The notes below the pieces were generated by a model. That model made no database searches, had not been told where the DNA came from, and saw only the letters and a program-made list of their open reading frames with translations. Position numbers and translations under genes: made by a program. Positions 56,554 through 64,000 of a DNA stretch of 64,000 bases are shown one piece after another. This DNA is from Saccharothrix longispora. GTDB taxonomy: Bacteria; Actinomycetota; Actinomycetes; Mycobacteriales; Pseudonocardiaceae. The first letter of the stretch is position 1, and the number at the start of each line of letters is the position of its first letter. Where the stretch lies: contig NZ_NSDM01000006.1 of the NCBI RefSeq assembly GCF_030852425.1, positions 186,001 through 250,000 on the forward strand. Direction: 5' to 3'.

Positions 56554-57477
56554 ATGGCCGTTCCCGTTGTGCTGCTCGCGTCGCCGCGGTCGTTCTGCGC
56601 CGGGGTCGAGCGGGCCATCGACATCGTCGACCGCCTCCTCGACCTGCACCGCGGTCCGGTCCACGTGCGCAAGCAGATCGTGCACAACACGCACGTGGTG
56701 GCCGAGTTGGAGGCGCGCGGCGCGGTGTTCGTCGACGAGCTCGACGCCGTGCCGGACGGCGCCACGGTGGTGTTCTCCGCGCACGGGGTGTCGCCCGCGG
56801 TGCGGGAGGAGGCCGAGCGCCGCGGCCTCGACGTGGTGGACGCGACGTGCCCCCTGGTGACGAAGGTGCACGCCGAGGCCAGGCGGTACGCCGCGCGCGG
56901 TGACACGGTGGTGCTCGTCGGGCACGCCGGGCACGAGGAGGTCGAGGGCACGCTCGGCGAGGCACCGGACCGGATGGTGCTGGTGGGGACCGTCGCCGAC
57001 GTGGCGGCGCTGGAAGTGCCCGACCCGGCCCGGGTGTCGTACCTGACGCAGACCACGCTCGCCGCGGACGAGACGGCCGAGGTGCTCGACGCGCTGCGGG
57101 CCAGGTTCCCGGCGCTGAGGGGACCGTCGTCGGCCGACATCTGCTACGCCACGACGAACCGGCAGGACGCGGTGCGCGAGGTGGCGCGGGACGCGGACCT
57201 GGTGCTGGTGGTCGGGTCGGCGAACTCGTCCAACTCGGTGCGGCTGGTCGAGCTGGCCCGTCGCGGCGGCGTCCCCGCGCACCTGGTCGACGACGTGTCC
57301 GACATCGACCCGGCGTGGCTGGAGGGCGTGCGGGTGGTGGGCCTGAGCGCGGGCGCCTCGGCACCGCCCCGCCTGGTGGACGAGGTGGTCGAGGCGCTGG
57401 GCGCGCGGGACGTCGAGGTGCGCGAGACCACGGCCGAGACGATCCGGTTCACGCTGCCGGCGGCGGTGCGGCGGTGA
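56554..57477 (+). CDS. ispH: 4-hydroxy-3-methylbut-2-enyl diphosphate reductase
   Basis: 307 residues, typical length. Three cluster-ligand Cys in [32 protein letters not shown] and [16 protein letters not shown]. Catalytic residues follow: HTHVV (His), [23 protein letters not shown] with the proton-relay Glu, SSNSVRLVE. Final MEP-pathway step, giving IPP and DMAPP through a 4Fe-4S cluster. ATG 56554 with GAGGAG upstream. Stop overlaps the dxs GTG. Probably a second, locus-dedicated copy, since this gene is usually solitary and essential elsewhere. Confidence 0.93.
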   Translation: MAVPVVLLASPRSFCAGVERAIDIVDRLLDLHRGPVHVRKQIVHNTHVVAELEARGAVFVDELDAVPDGATVVFSAHGVSPAVREEAERRGLDVVDATCPLVTKVHAEARRYAARGDTVVLVGHAGHEEVEGTLGEAPDRMVLVGTVADVAALEVPDPARVSYLTQTTLAADETAEVLDALRARFPALRGPSSADICYATTNRQDAVREVARDADLVLVVGSANSSNSVRLVELARRGGVPAHLVDDVSDIDPAWLEGVRVVGLSAGASAPPRLVDEVVEALGARDVEVRETTAETIRFTLPAAVRR

Positions 57478-59207
57478 CGGCGCTGCTGGAGGGCATCACC
57501 GGCCCGGCGGACGTCCGGGCGCTGCCCGCCGACGCCCTGCCCGACCTGGCGGAGGAGATCCGCGTCCACCTCGTCCGGCACGTGACGCGCGCGGGCGGCC
57601 ACCTGGGACCGAACCTGGGCGCGGTGGAGCTGACCATCGCCCTGCACCGCGTGTTCGACTCGCCGCACGACGTGCTGCTGTTCGACACCGGCCACCAGGC
57701 GTACGTGCACAAGGTGCTGACCGGGCGGGCGGGCGACTTCGGGACGCTGCGCCGCGCGGGCGGTCTGTCCGGCTACCCGTCGGCGGCCGAGTCGCCGCAC
57801 GACGTCATCGAGAACTCGCACGCCTCCACCGCGCTGTCCTACGCGGACGGCGTGGCGAAGGCGATGCGGCTCAAGGGCTCCGCGCGCCGGGTGGTGGCGG
57901 TCGTCGGCGACGGCGCGCTGACCGGCGGCATGGCGTGGGAGGCGCTGAACAACCTCGCGGGCACGCGGCACCCGGTCGTGGTGCTGCTCAACGACAACGG
58001 CCGCTCCTACGCGCCGACGACCGGCGGCCTGGCCGCGCACCTCGCGGAGCTGCGCCGGGGACGGCGGCCGACGCTGTTCGAGGACCTGGGCCTGGCCTAC
58101 GTCGGGCCGGTCGACGGGCACGACGTGCTCGCCGTGGAACGCGCGCTGCGCCAGGGCGCGCGGCTGGGCCGCCCGGTCGTGGTGCACTGCCTGACCCGCA
58201 AGGGCGAGGGCCACCGGCCCGCCGAGCAGGACCTGGCCGACCACCTCCACACCGTGTCGCCCGGCGGGTCGGGGACGGTCCCGACGTGGACGGACGTGTT
58301 CGGCGCGGAGATCACCCGCATCGGCGAGGACCGCGCGGACGTGGTGTGCCTGACCGCCGCGATGCGCGGCCCGACGGGGCTGGACGGGTTCGCCCACCGG
58401 TTCCCGGAGCGGACCTTCGACGTGGGCATCGCCGAGCAGCACGCGGTGACCTCGGCGGCCGGGCTGGCGCTGGGCGGGATGCACCCGGTGGTCGCGGTGT
58501 ACGCGACGTTCCTGTCCCGCGCGTTCGACCAGGTGCTGCTGGACGTGGCGCTGCACCGGCTGCCGGTGACGTTCGTGCTCGACCGGGCGGGGGTGACCGG
58601 GCCGGACGGGCCGAGCCACCACGGCATGTGGGACGCGTCCGTGCTGCCGGTCGTGCCGGGCCTGCGGCTGGCGGCTCCCCGGGACCCGGCGCGGCTGCGC
58701 GAGGCGCTGCGGGAGGCGGTGGACGTCCACGACGGCCCGACCGCGGTCCGCTACCCGAAGGCGAAGGTGGCGGGCGACATCCCGGCGGTGCGCCGCACGG
58801 GCCGCTACGACGTGCTGCGCGAGGAGCCCGGCGCGGCCGGGCTGCTGGTCGCGGTCGGCCCCATGGCGGGCCCGTGCCTGGAGGCGGCCGAGGAGCTGGC
58901 CGCGCACGGCGTGCGGGTCGCCGTGGTCGACCCGCGCTGGATCGCGCCGCTGGACCCGGAGCTGGTCAAGCTCGTCGCCGCGCACCGGCTGGTGATGGCC
59001 GTGGAGGACACCACGACCACCGGCGCGCTGGGTGGTCGGCTGGCGCAGGCGATGGCCGTGCTCGGCGCGCCCACCCGCGTCGGCACGTTCGCGCTGCCCG
59101 CGAACTTCCTCCCGCACGGCTCGCGCGAGGAGGTCCTGCGGGCGCACGGCCTGGACGCGGCGGGCATCGCCACGACCGTCCTGAAACGCCTGGAGGAGTG
59201 CGGTTGA
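57474..59207 (+). CDS. dxs: 1-deoxy-D-xylulose-5-phosphate synthase, short form
   Basis: 577 residues; typical housekeeping Dxs is about 620-640. Thiamine motif [16 protein letters not shown]...NDN is intact, with [43 protein letters not shown] (catalytic Glu), [15 protein letters not shown] and a normal C-terminal domain. The missing length lies in the linker between the first two domains (after GPVDGHD to the TWTDVFG segment). First step of the MEP pathway, pyruvate plus GAP to DXP. GTG start overlaps ispH as GTGA, so the two enzymes are made together. Confidence 0.92.
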   Translation: MTALLEGITGPADVRALPADALPDLAEEIRVHLVRHVTRAGGHLGPNLGAVELTIALHRVFDSPHDVLLFDTGHQAYVHKVLTGRAGDFGTLRRAGGLSGYPSAAESPHDVIENSHASTALSYADGVAKAMRLKGSARRVVAVVGDGALTGGMAWEALNNLAGTRHPVVVLLNDNGRSYAPTTGGLAAHLAELRRGRRPTLFEDLGLAYVGPVDGHDVLAVERALRQGARLGRPVVVHCLTRKGEGHRPAEQDLADHLHTVSPGGSGTVPTWTDVFGAEITRIGEDRADVVCLTAAMRGPTGLDGFAHRFPERTFDVGIAEQHAVTSAAGLALGGMHPVVAVYATFLSRAFDQVLLDVALHRLPVTFVLDRAGVTGPDGPSHHGMWDASVLPVVPGLRLAAPRDPARLREALREAVDVHDGPTAVRYPKAKVAGDIPAVRRTGRYDVLREEPGAAGLLVAVGPMAGPCLEAAEELAAHGVRVAVVDPRWIAPLDPELVKLVAAHRLVMAVEDTTTTGALGGRLAQAMAVLGAPTRVGTFALPANFLPHGSREEVLRAHGLDAAGIATTVLKRLEECG

Positions 59208-59812
59208 CCGCTGATCCCGTCGCCGACACCCACTGCCGGCCGGGGTGCGCGCCCGCCGCCGTCGACGCCCGGTGCGCGGCGCGGTGGTCCGGGCGGTGCC
59301 CGGGTCCGGGATCGTGGAGGCCCTGCCGGAGGAGGCGCTGGAGCCGGGGACGAGCGGGTCGGGCAGCGGGCCGCCGAACCTCAAACCTTGGTCAACAACC
59401 GTTGTGAGAGCGCTCCACCCGTCACTAGCGTCGATTCCGGCCACAAGCCGCTCGGTGGTGGGCTCATCACCAGGACACATCCCCCACGTGTTCTGCGAGG
59501 TCAAGTGTGATCGCGAATCCGACACCAATCGGGTAACCCCCGACGGACGCCTGGGGCGCACCCCGTCCCAGGCGGGCCGCGGGTGGCCGCCGGGCGGTCG
59601 AGCCGGGGCGACCGGGCCGATCATCCGATGCGTGCGGATGGGTTCAGAAACGGCCGGCGCACAGCCCGGCACGCACCGTCGCAGCGGTCCGCGATTCCTC
59701 CCACATGCCGGGAAAACCGAGACAGGAGGCGTGACGCGCCCTAGGGTCTAGCGTCGTCAGCGACCCTGACCGCGCGCGACCGTGATCAACGAACGACCGT
59801 CGAGGAGCTGGT
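59208..59812. other. gap after dxs, no gene recognised
   Basis: About 600 bp. Open frames exist but have no recognisable protein features and no good ribosome sites. An 8-bp hairpin with an 11-nt loop (CGCCTGGG, 59548-59555, with 59567-59574) may be a terminator. ACAAC-C-GTTGT at 59395-59405 is a small inverted repeat. The 59720-59812 end must carry the promoter of the DUF742 gene. Confidence 0.5.
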
Positions 59813-60157
59813 GTGTCGACCCTCCGGGTGCGCCCCTACACCAGGACCGGCGGCCGTACGCGGTCCGCGACGACGCTGGCCATCGAGACCATCGTGACGA
59901 CGAACGAGCGGGCCGGCCGGGACGCCCTGACGTCGACCGCGGAGCACCGGATCATCAGCGACCTGTGCCGCCTGCCGCACTCCGTGGCGGAGGTGGCGGC
60001 GACGCTGCGGTTGCCGCTCGGCGTGGTGCGCGTGCTGCTGGCGGACATGTCCGACATGAGCCTGATCAACGTGCACGCCGAGGAGGCGGTCGACGACAAG
60101 GGCCGGCCGTCACTCGACCTGATGGAGCGCGTCCTCGCGGGCCTGCGCCAGATGTGA
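59813..60157 (+). CDS. DUF742 protein
   Basis: 114 residues. Matches the conservon DUF742 component: [47 protein letters not shown] (winged-helix-like), a basic and acidic mix, ending [12 protein letters not shown]. In conservons it sits with a histidine kinase, a Roadblock protein and a small GTPase; none of these is adjacent. GTG start with GAGGAG at 5 bp. Its 3' end overlaps the convergent dehydrogenase by 48 bp. Confidence 0.85.
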   Translation: MSTLRVRPYTRTGGRTRSATTLAIETIVTTNERAGRDALTSTAEHRIISDLCRLPHSVAEVAATLRLPLGVVRVLLADMSDMSLINVHAEEAVDDKGRPSLDLMERVLAGLRQM

Positions 60158-61057
60158 GCGCCCCGGGCGCGGCGGCGCCTGGTCGGGGGCTCCCGAGCGC
60201 TCGCCGATCGCGTGCACGACCGCGGCCATGTCGTCGGCGCCGTGCCCCAGCTCGACGGTCCGGGTGAACAGCGCCAGGCACACGTCCAGCAGCGGCGAGG
60301 CGATCCCGGCGGACCGGGCGGCGGCGGCGATCAGCTCGTTGTTCATCAGCACGTCCCGCGCGGCGGCCTGGGCGGTGAAGTCGGCGGTGAGGAGCTTCGC
60401 CGTCTTGGCGCGCGACACCGTGCTCGCCATCGGCCCGGAGTCCAGCACCGAGGTGAACACGTCGAGGTCCAGGCCGCGGCGCTCGGCGAAGTGGAAGGCC
60501 TCGGCCAGCCCGGTGGTCATGGTGATCAGGAACAGGTTGACGGCCAGCTTCATCACCAGCGCCCGCGGCGCCGCGCCGCACTCGACGACCTGCGCGCACA
60601 TCGGCGCGACGACCTCCCGCACCCGCGCGACCGCGTCGGGCTCCCCCGCGAGCATGGCGATCAGCTCGCCGGCCTCCGCGGGTCCGCGCGACCCGGACAC
60701 CGGGGCCTCGACGTACCGCCCGCCCGCGGCCCGGACGTCCCGCTCCAGGGCGTGCGAGTACTCGGGCGAGGTGGTGCCCATGTGCACGACGGTGCGCCCC
60801 GCGACGAGCCCGGCCCACCCGGCGCCGTCCCGCCCGAGCGCGGCGTCGATCGCGGCCTCGCCGGCGAGCATGAGGACGACCACCTCGGACCGCTCGAACA
60901 CCTCCGCCACCGAGCCCGCGACCTCCGCCCCGGCCTCGCGCAGCGGCTCGCAGCGGTGCGGCGAGCGGTTCCACACCACGAGCGGCGTCCCGGCGCGGGC
61001 CAGGTTGAGGGCCATCGGCTGCCCCATGATCCCGAGCCCGACGAATCCGACCTGCAC
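60110..61057 (-). CDS. 3-hydroxyisobutyrate dehydrogenase-family NAD(P) oxidoreductase
   Basis: 315 residues. Rossmann loop [21 protein letters not shown], substrate motif [14 protein letters not shown], catalytic Lys in [21 protein letters not shown], and the helical C-terminal domain. GTG 61057 has AGGAGG upstream. Acts on 3-hydroxy acids or related imines; the exact substrate is unknown (tartronate semialdehyde, 3-hydroxyisobutyrate, or imine reductase-like). The last 48 bp are antisense to DUF742. Confidence 0.85.
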   Translation of the reverse strand: MQVGFVGLGIMGQPMALNLARAGTPLVVWNRSPHRCEPLREAGAEVAGSVAEVFERSEVVVLMLAGEAAIDAALGRDGAGWAGLVAGRTVVHMGTTSPEYSHALERDVRAAGGRYVEAPVSGSRGPAEAGELIAMLAGEPDAVARVREVVAPMCAQVVECGAAPRALVMKLAVNLFLITMTTGLAEAFHFAERRGLDLDVFTSVLDSGPMASTVSRAKTAKLLTADFTAQAAARDVLMNNELIAAAARSAGIASPLLDVCLALFTRTVELGHGADDMAAVVHAIGERSGAPDQAPPRPGRSHLAQAREDALHQVE

Positions 61058-61168
61058 CACGACCTCCTCGCACGCGCGGCGGCACGGCGCCGCCTCCCGC
61101 TCGGGAGTCAACGCCGCGACGGTGCGCCGGGTCTAGAACGGTGGTGCGGCCACCGCTTCGCGGACGGG

Positions 61169-61909
61169 TCAGGAGGTCGGGAGGCGGACCAGGGTCGCAC
61201 CCTCCCGGGTGTCGCGCACCGAGAACTCGGTGATCTCGTGCCACCGCAGGCCGACGGCGGCCTGGAGCCGCACGGGCTGGGTCTCCGGGCTCGTCGCGCC
61301 GACCGCCCAGGAGCCGAGGACCAGGGTCTCGCCGGTCCGGGACTTGGCGACCAGTTCGCACCGGGTCGGGCCCTTCGCGCCCTTCACCTCCAGTTCGAGG
61401 GAGGTGCCCCACTGCTCGGGGACCGCGGTGATCTTCGCGGCGACGCCGGTGGCCGCGTCGGTGCGGGCGAGGGTGCCGGCGGGGTCCGGGGCGGGGACGT
61501 CCTTCGCCGCGTTGGACGGCGCAGGCGCCCGGGAGGACGTGGAGGAGCCGGCCACCGAGTCGGACGGCGAGGCGACGTTCACCGACACGACGGCGGTCAG
61601 CACCACGAGCAACACGGCAGCGGCGGCGGCCATCAGTGCCACGTTGCGGCGCTTGCGCGCCCGTTGTTCCGAGACCTCGTCGATCATCGCGCGCACCGAG
61701 CGGCCGTCGGGCCGCTCCCCCGTGTTGGAGCGCAGCATGCCGTTGGCGTCGGCCTCGTCGATCAGGTCGGGCAGCTCGGCGAAATCGCGCAGGTCGAGCG
61801 CACATCGACGGCACTGGGCGAGGTGGTTCTCGAAGGCGTCGACCTCGTCCTCGTCGAGGATGCCGAGGACGTACGCCGCCACGTCGATGTGGTCCGTAGG
61901 CGAGTTCAC
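61169..61909 (-). CDS. anti-sigma factor (zinc-finger, RskA-like)
   Basis: 246 residues. N-terminal anti-sigma domain with zinc motif HLAQCRRCALDLRDFAELP (H-x3-C-x2-C), one transmembrane helix (about 90-112, NVALMAAAAAVLLVVLTAVV), and an extracellular C-terminal domain of about 120 residues. It would hold the neighbouring ECF sigma at the membrane and release it by regulated proteolysis. It starts 5 bp after the sigma stop on the same strand. Confidence 0.88.
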   Translation of the reverse strand: MNSPTDHIDVAAYVLGILDEDEVDAFENHLAQCRRCALDLRDFAELPDLIDEADANGMLRSNTGERPDGRSVRAMIDEVSEQRARKRRNVALMAAAAAVLLVVLTAVVSVNVASPSDSVAGSSTSSRAPAPSNAAKDVPAPDPAGTLARTDAATGVAAKITAVPEQWGTSLELEVKGAKGPTRCELVAKSRTGETLVLGSWAVGATSPETQPVRLQAAVGLRWHEITEFSVRDTREGATLVRLPTS

Positions 61910-61914
61910 CCGCG

Positions 61915-62478
61915 TCAGCCCCGATCCTGCAACGCACGCCGCAGGGCGCGGAGCGCGTAGTACACCCTGGACTTCACCGTGCCGGGCGGTACCCCGAGCA
62001 CCGCTGCGGCTTCCCCGACAGTGCGATCCCTCAAGTACGTTTCGAGAATAGCCTCCCGGTGCTCCTCCGTCAGTCCGTTCATCGCTTCGGCTACGACTAT
62101 CGCCGCCAGGGTGCGGTCCGCCTCGTCCCGCACCGGGGCCTCATCGGACGGCGTCAACTCGGACTCCTGCGGTCGGACGCTCCGCTTTCGACGGTCGTCG
62201 ATGACCAGTCGCCGGGCGACGGTGAACAGCCAGGAGCGGAGCAGGACGGGGTCCCGCTCCAGCTTCTCGGCGTTGCGCCACGCCCGCACGAGCGTCTCCT
62301 GGACGATGTCCTCTGCCCACTGCCGGTCGCTGCCGGTCAGCCTCATGGCGTGTCCGAGCAGCGCACTGCCGAACTCCTGGTAGAGCCTGCGGATCAACTC
62401 GTCTTCCAGGCTCAGTTCGGCCCAGGGCTGATCTCTTTGGGGGGAAGTGCTGCGTCTGTGCCGCGCCACGCCGTGCAT
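61915..62478 (-). CDS. ECF-type RNA polymerase sigma factor
   Basis: 187 residues. Region 2: LIRRLYQEFGSALLGHAMRL, WAEDIVQETLVRAWRNAE, WLFTVARRLVIDDRRKR; region 4: GLTEEHREAILETYLRDRTVGEAAAVLGVPPGTVKSRVYYALRALR. Of the SigK/SigL-like ECF group by pattern. ATG 62478 gives a basic N-terminal extension; an internal GTG start is possible. Divergent from an exported lipoprotein whose promoter has ECF-type elements, so the lipoprotein and DUF4142 gene are candidate targets. Confidence 0.88.
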   Translation of the reverse strand: MHGVARHRRSTSPQRDQPWAELSLEDELIRRLYQEFGSALLGHAMRLTGSDRQWAEDIVQETLVRAWRNAEKLERDPVLLRSWLFTVARRLVIDDRRKRSVRPQESELTPSDEAPVRDEADRTLAAIVVAEAMNGLTEEHREAILETYLRDRTVGEAAAVLGVPPGTVKSRVYYALRALRRALQDRG

Positions 62479-62543
62479 CCAAGCGCGCCGGGTGGCGCCG
62501 CGTCGAGGGTTTGACGGCAAAAAAAGTGGTCGATCTGTTCGTG

Positions 62544-62567
62544 AACCGTGTCCGCATCGTGTCCGTA
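62544..62567 (+). promoter_or_regulatory. candidate ECF-sigma promoter
   Basis: AACC (62544-62547) and CGTA (62564-62567) separated by 16 bp, matching the general ECF pattern (AAC-type -35, CGT-type -10). It reads towards the lipoprotein gene, with an 89-bp leader. Inference only. Confidence 0.4.
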
Positions 62568-62655
62568 CTTCTCGGTATCCGCTCCGACGGCCAGGACCCG
62601 CACACCCGGTCCCTAGTCCTTCCGGCGGACCCGCCAGCAGGAGAAAGGACCAACG

Positions 62656-63234
62656 ATGCGCAGTCGACGTACCCGAAAGGCGTTGCTGCCGATCCCGGCC
62701 GCGGCGGCGTTGCTGCTGGTCAGCGCTTGTGGCGCGACCGGTTTCGGCGCTTCCGGCGGCCAGGGCGGCGCGACTGGCGCCAACTCCGGCACGACGACTC
62801 TCCAGCAGACGCCGGACTTCGGCAAGGAGCCGCACCAGATGCTGTCGGCCACCGAGTCGCGGCAGGTCGGCTGGTTCGTCGCGGACGCGGCGGGTTTCGC
62901 GCTGTACCGCTTCGACAAGGACACCGCGAAGCCGTCGAAGTCCAATTGCGACGCGGCGTGCCTGGAGATGTGGCCCCCCGTGCTGGTCGGCGAGCACACC
63001 ATGACCTCCGGTGTGGACCCGACGCTGGTGGGTTCCGTGGAGCGCGCCAACGGCAGGAAGCAGGTGACCCTCGCGGGCTGGCCCCTCTACCGGTACGCGG
63101 GTGACAAGAAGGCGGGCGACCTGACCGGTCAGGGCAAGGGCGGCACGTGGTTCGCGGTGACCCCCGAGGGCAGGAAGGCGCAGGCCGACGACGGCGCCGC
63201 CCCCGCGCAGCCGGGCACCGGCGACGGCTACTGA
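62656..63234 (+). CDS. exported lipoprotein of the COG4315 secreted-repeat family
   Basis: 192 residues. Lipobox LLVSAC (Cys25). Two repeats of the PF03640-type unit: FALYRFDKDTAKPSKSNCDAACLEMWPPVL and WPLYRYAGDKKAGDLTGQGKGGTWFAV. The conserved Cys pair and YR/F(D)KD motif suggest a redox or metal role, but the family's function is not established. Divergent from the sigma/anti-sigma pair and followed 83 bp later by DUF4142. Confidence 0.87.
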   Translation: MRSRRTRKALLPIPAAAALLLVSACGATGFGASGGQGGATGANSGTTTLQQTPDFGKEPHQMLSATESRQVGWFVADAAGFALYRFDKDTAKPSKSNCDAACLEMWPPVLVGEHTMTSGVDPTLVGSVERANGRKQVTLAGWPLYRYAGDKKAGDLTGQGKGGTWFAVTPEGRKAQADDGAAPAQPGTGDGY

Positions 63235-63236
63235 GT

Positions 63237-63292
63237 CCACTCCACAGCGACCACTCCACAGCGACCACTCCACAGCGACCACCCGACGGCGA
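63237..63292. repeat. 14-bp tandem repeat
   Basis: CCACTCCACAGCGA occurs three times exactly (63237-63250, 63251-63264, 63265-63278) and a fourth time diverged (63279-63292). It directly follows the lipoprotein stop and precedes the DUF4142 gene. Confidence 0.85.
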
Positions 63293-63317
63293 CCACCCAC
63301 CCCAGGACGAGAAACCC

Positions 63318-64000
63318 ATGTCAGCCAAGCGAATCGCGGCGGTCGTGCTGGCCCTGCACCTGCTGTTCCTCCCGGCGTTCACCGGGGTGTCGCTCGCCGA
63401 CGACCCGGCGGACCCCGGCCCTGTGGAGCAGACCCCGCTCGGCCCGATCACCGCGCTGGACAAGGACCTGCTGGTCAAGGTGCGGCTCGCCGGCCTGTGG
63501 GAGATGCCCATGGGCGAGGAGGCGCAGGAGCGCGCCGGCAGCACCCGGGTCAAGGAGGTGGGCGCCCAGTTGATGAGCGACCACGAGTTCCTCGACGAGC
63601 GCGTGGTGCGCCTGGCGTCCCAGATGGGCGTCGAACTGCCGGACGAGGCCAACGCCGACCAGCAGTCGTGGATGGCGGAGATGCGCTCGCGCACCGGCCC
63701 GGCGTTCGACGACTCGTTCGCCAACCGGTTGCGGGCCGCGCACGGTTCGATCTTCCCGGTGATCGGCACGGTGCGCGCGAACACCCGCAACGAGGCGATC
63801 CGGCAGTTCGCCCAGGTGTGCAACCAGATCGTGCTCAAGCACATGACCCTGTTGGAGAGCACCAACATGGTCACCGACGCGGGTCTGTCCAAACCGGTCG
63901 CCGCCGGCGCGCGCAACGCCCAGAACCCGAACGGGGCGGCCGTGGACGCCGACCCGGTGCGCGCCGCGCAGGTGACCGCCCGGACCGGGCCGGACGCGCT
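63318..64000 (+). CDS. exported DUF4142 protein, 3' end missing
   Basis: About 227 residues visible; runs off the window. Signal peptide to about residue 27 (LLFLPAFTGVSLA), then the ferritin-like DUF4142 helical bundle: ALDKDLLVKVRLAGLWEMPMGEEAQERAGSTRVKEVGAQLMSDHEFLDERVV, then ADQQSWMAEMRSRTGPAFDDSFANRL and RNEAIRQFAQVCNQIVLKHMTLLE. The His/Asp pairs of the family (DHEFLD, LKHM) are present. It often sits beside COG4315 lipoproteins and ECF sigma pairs, as here. Function unknown, possibly redox or metal handling outside the cell. Confidence 0.85.
   Translation, partial: MSAKRIAAVVLALHLLFLPAFTGVSLADDPADPGPVEQTPLGPITALDKDLLVKVRLAGLWEMPMGEEAQERAGSTRVKEVGAQLMSDHEFLDERVVRLASQMGVELPDEANADQQSWMAEMRSRTGPAFDDSFANRLRAAHGSIFPVIGTVRANTRNEAIRQFAQVCNQIVLKHMTLLESTNMVTDAGLSKPVAAGARNAQNPNGAAVDADPVRAAQVTARTGPDA

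Noticed and set aside
59245-59751. 168-codon frame after dxs
   Set aside because: No ribosome site, no recognisable protein features, and codon pattern unlike neighbours.

Overview
The window is a very GC-rich stretch of actinobacterial chromosome. Many starts are GTG, genes commonly overlap as ATGA/GTGA or by 8 bp, and there are long intrinsic hairpins between convergent genes. MptB, DUF742, DUF3072, a LAL-type LuxR regulator, a CBM2-GH18 chitinase with a DasR-like box, family 2B encapsulins and a branched-chain dehydrogenase operon together point to a filamentous actinomycete. My impression is a Pseudonocardiaceae genus of the Saccharothrix/Actinosynnema/Lentzea kind, but the exact genus is inference. 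No rRNA, tRNA, CRISPR array, prophage or insertion sequence was recognised, so this looks like chromosome-arm content with core and accessory genes interleaved.

Layout. 1-5.1 kb: end of a Cip1-like secreted protein, a methyltransferase, and a pcaF-pcaI-pcaJ-like thiolase/CoA-transferase operon with a divergent LysR gene. 5.1-5.8 kb: a frameshifted gene remnant. 6-9 kb: mptB-lnt (mannosyl-lipid and lipoprotein modification). 9-16 kb: secreted enzymes (GH18 chitinase, S8 peptidase, DacB) with small genes between. 16-20 kb: an ABC permease with two ATPases behind a cluster of TTGTCCGG motifs. 20-24 kb: SGNH hydrolase, MFS exporter and small enzymes. 24-25.3 kb: an isolated conflict-system-type protein (EAD2 plus nucleotide-cyclase-like domain). 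25.4-29.3 kb: bkdABC and its Lrp-type regulator. 29.3-35 kb: CAP-domain lipoprotein, two-component system, a HAD remnant carrying a hexanucleotide microsatellite, an ArsR pair, a VIT1-type transporter. 35.4-41.4 kb: gltBD. 41.4-48.4 kb: a tandem hairpin array, MarR, a GGDEF protein, esterase, TetR, GrpB, cyclase, alcohol dehydrogenase, thioesterase. 48.4-52 kb: LAL regulator divergent from a cutinase/PET-hydrolase-like enzyme. 52-59.2 kb: the most unusual locus. 59.8-64 kb: DUF742, a 3-hydroxyisobutyrate-dehydrogenase-like enzyme, an ECF sigma/anti-sigma pair and two exported proteins.

The locus at 52.2-59.2 kb holds two paralogous family 2B encapsulin shell proteins (HK97-type shell with an inserted cyclic-nucleotide-binding-like domain). 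They are followed by an all-trans polyprenyl diphosphate synthase, IspH and Dxs, all on the + strand. Read together, this is a candidate isoprenoid nanocompartment: Dxs and IspH feed the MEP pathway, the prenyl synthase is the expected encapsulated cargo, and the two shells could form a mixed shell. A palindromic array of 18-bp units with 22-bp periodicity separates the shell/cargo genes from ispH-dxs. The first shell gene is preceded by a possible leaderless 49-codon ORF that ends on its start codon.
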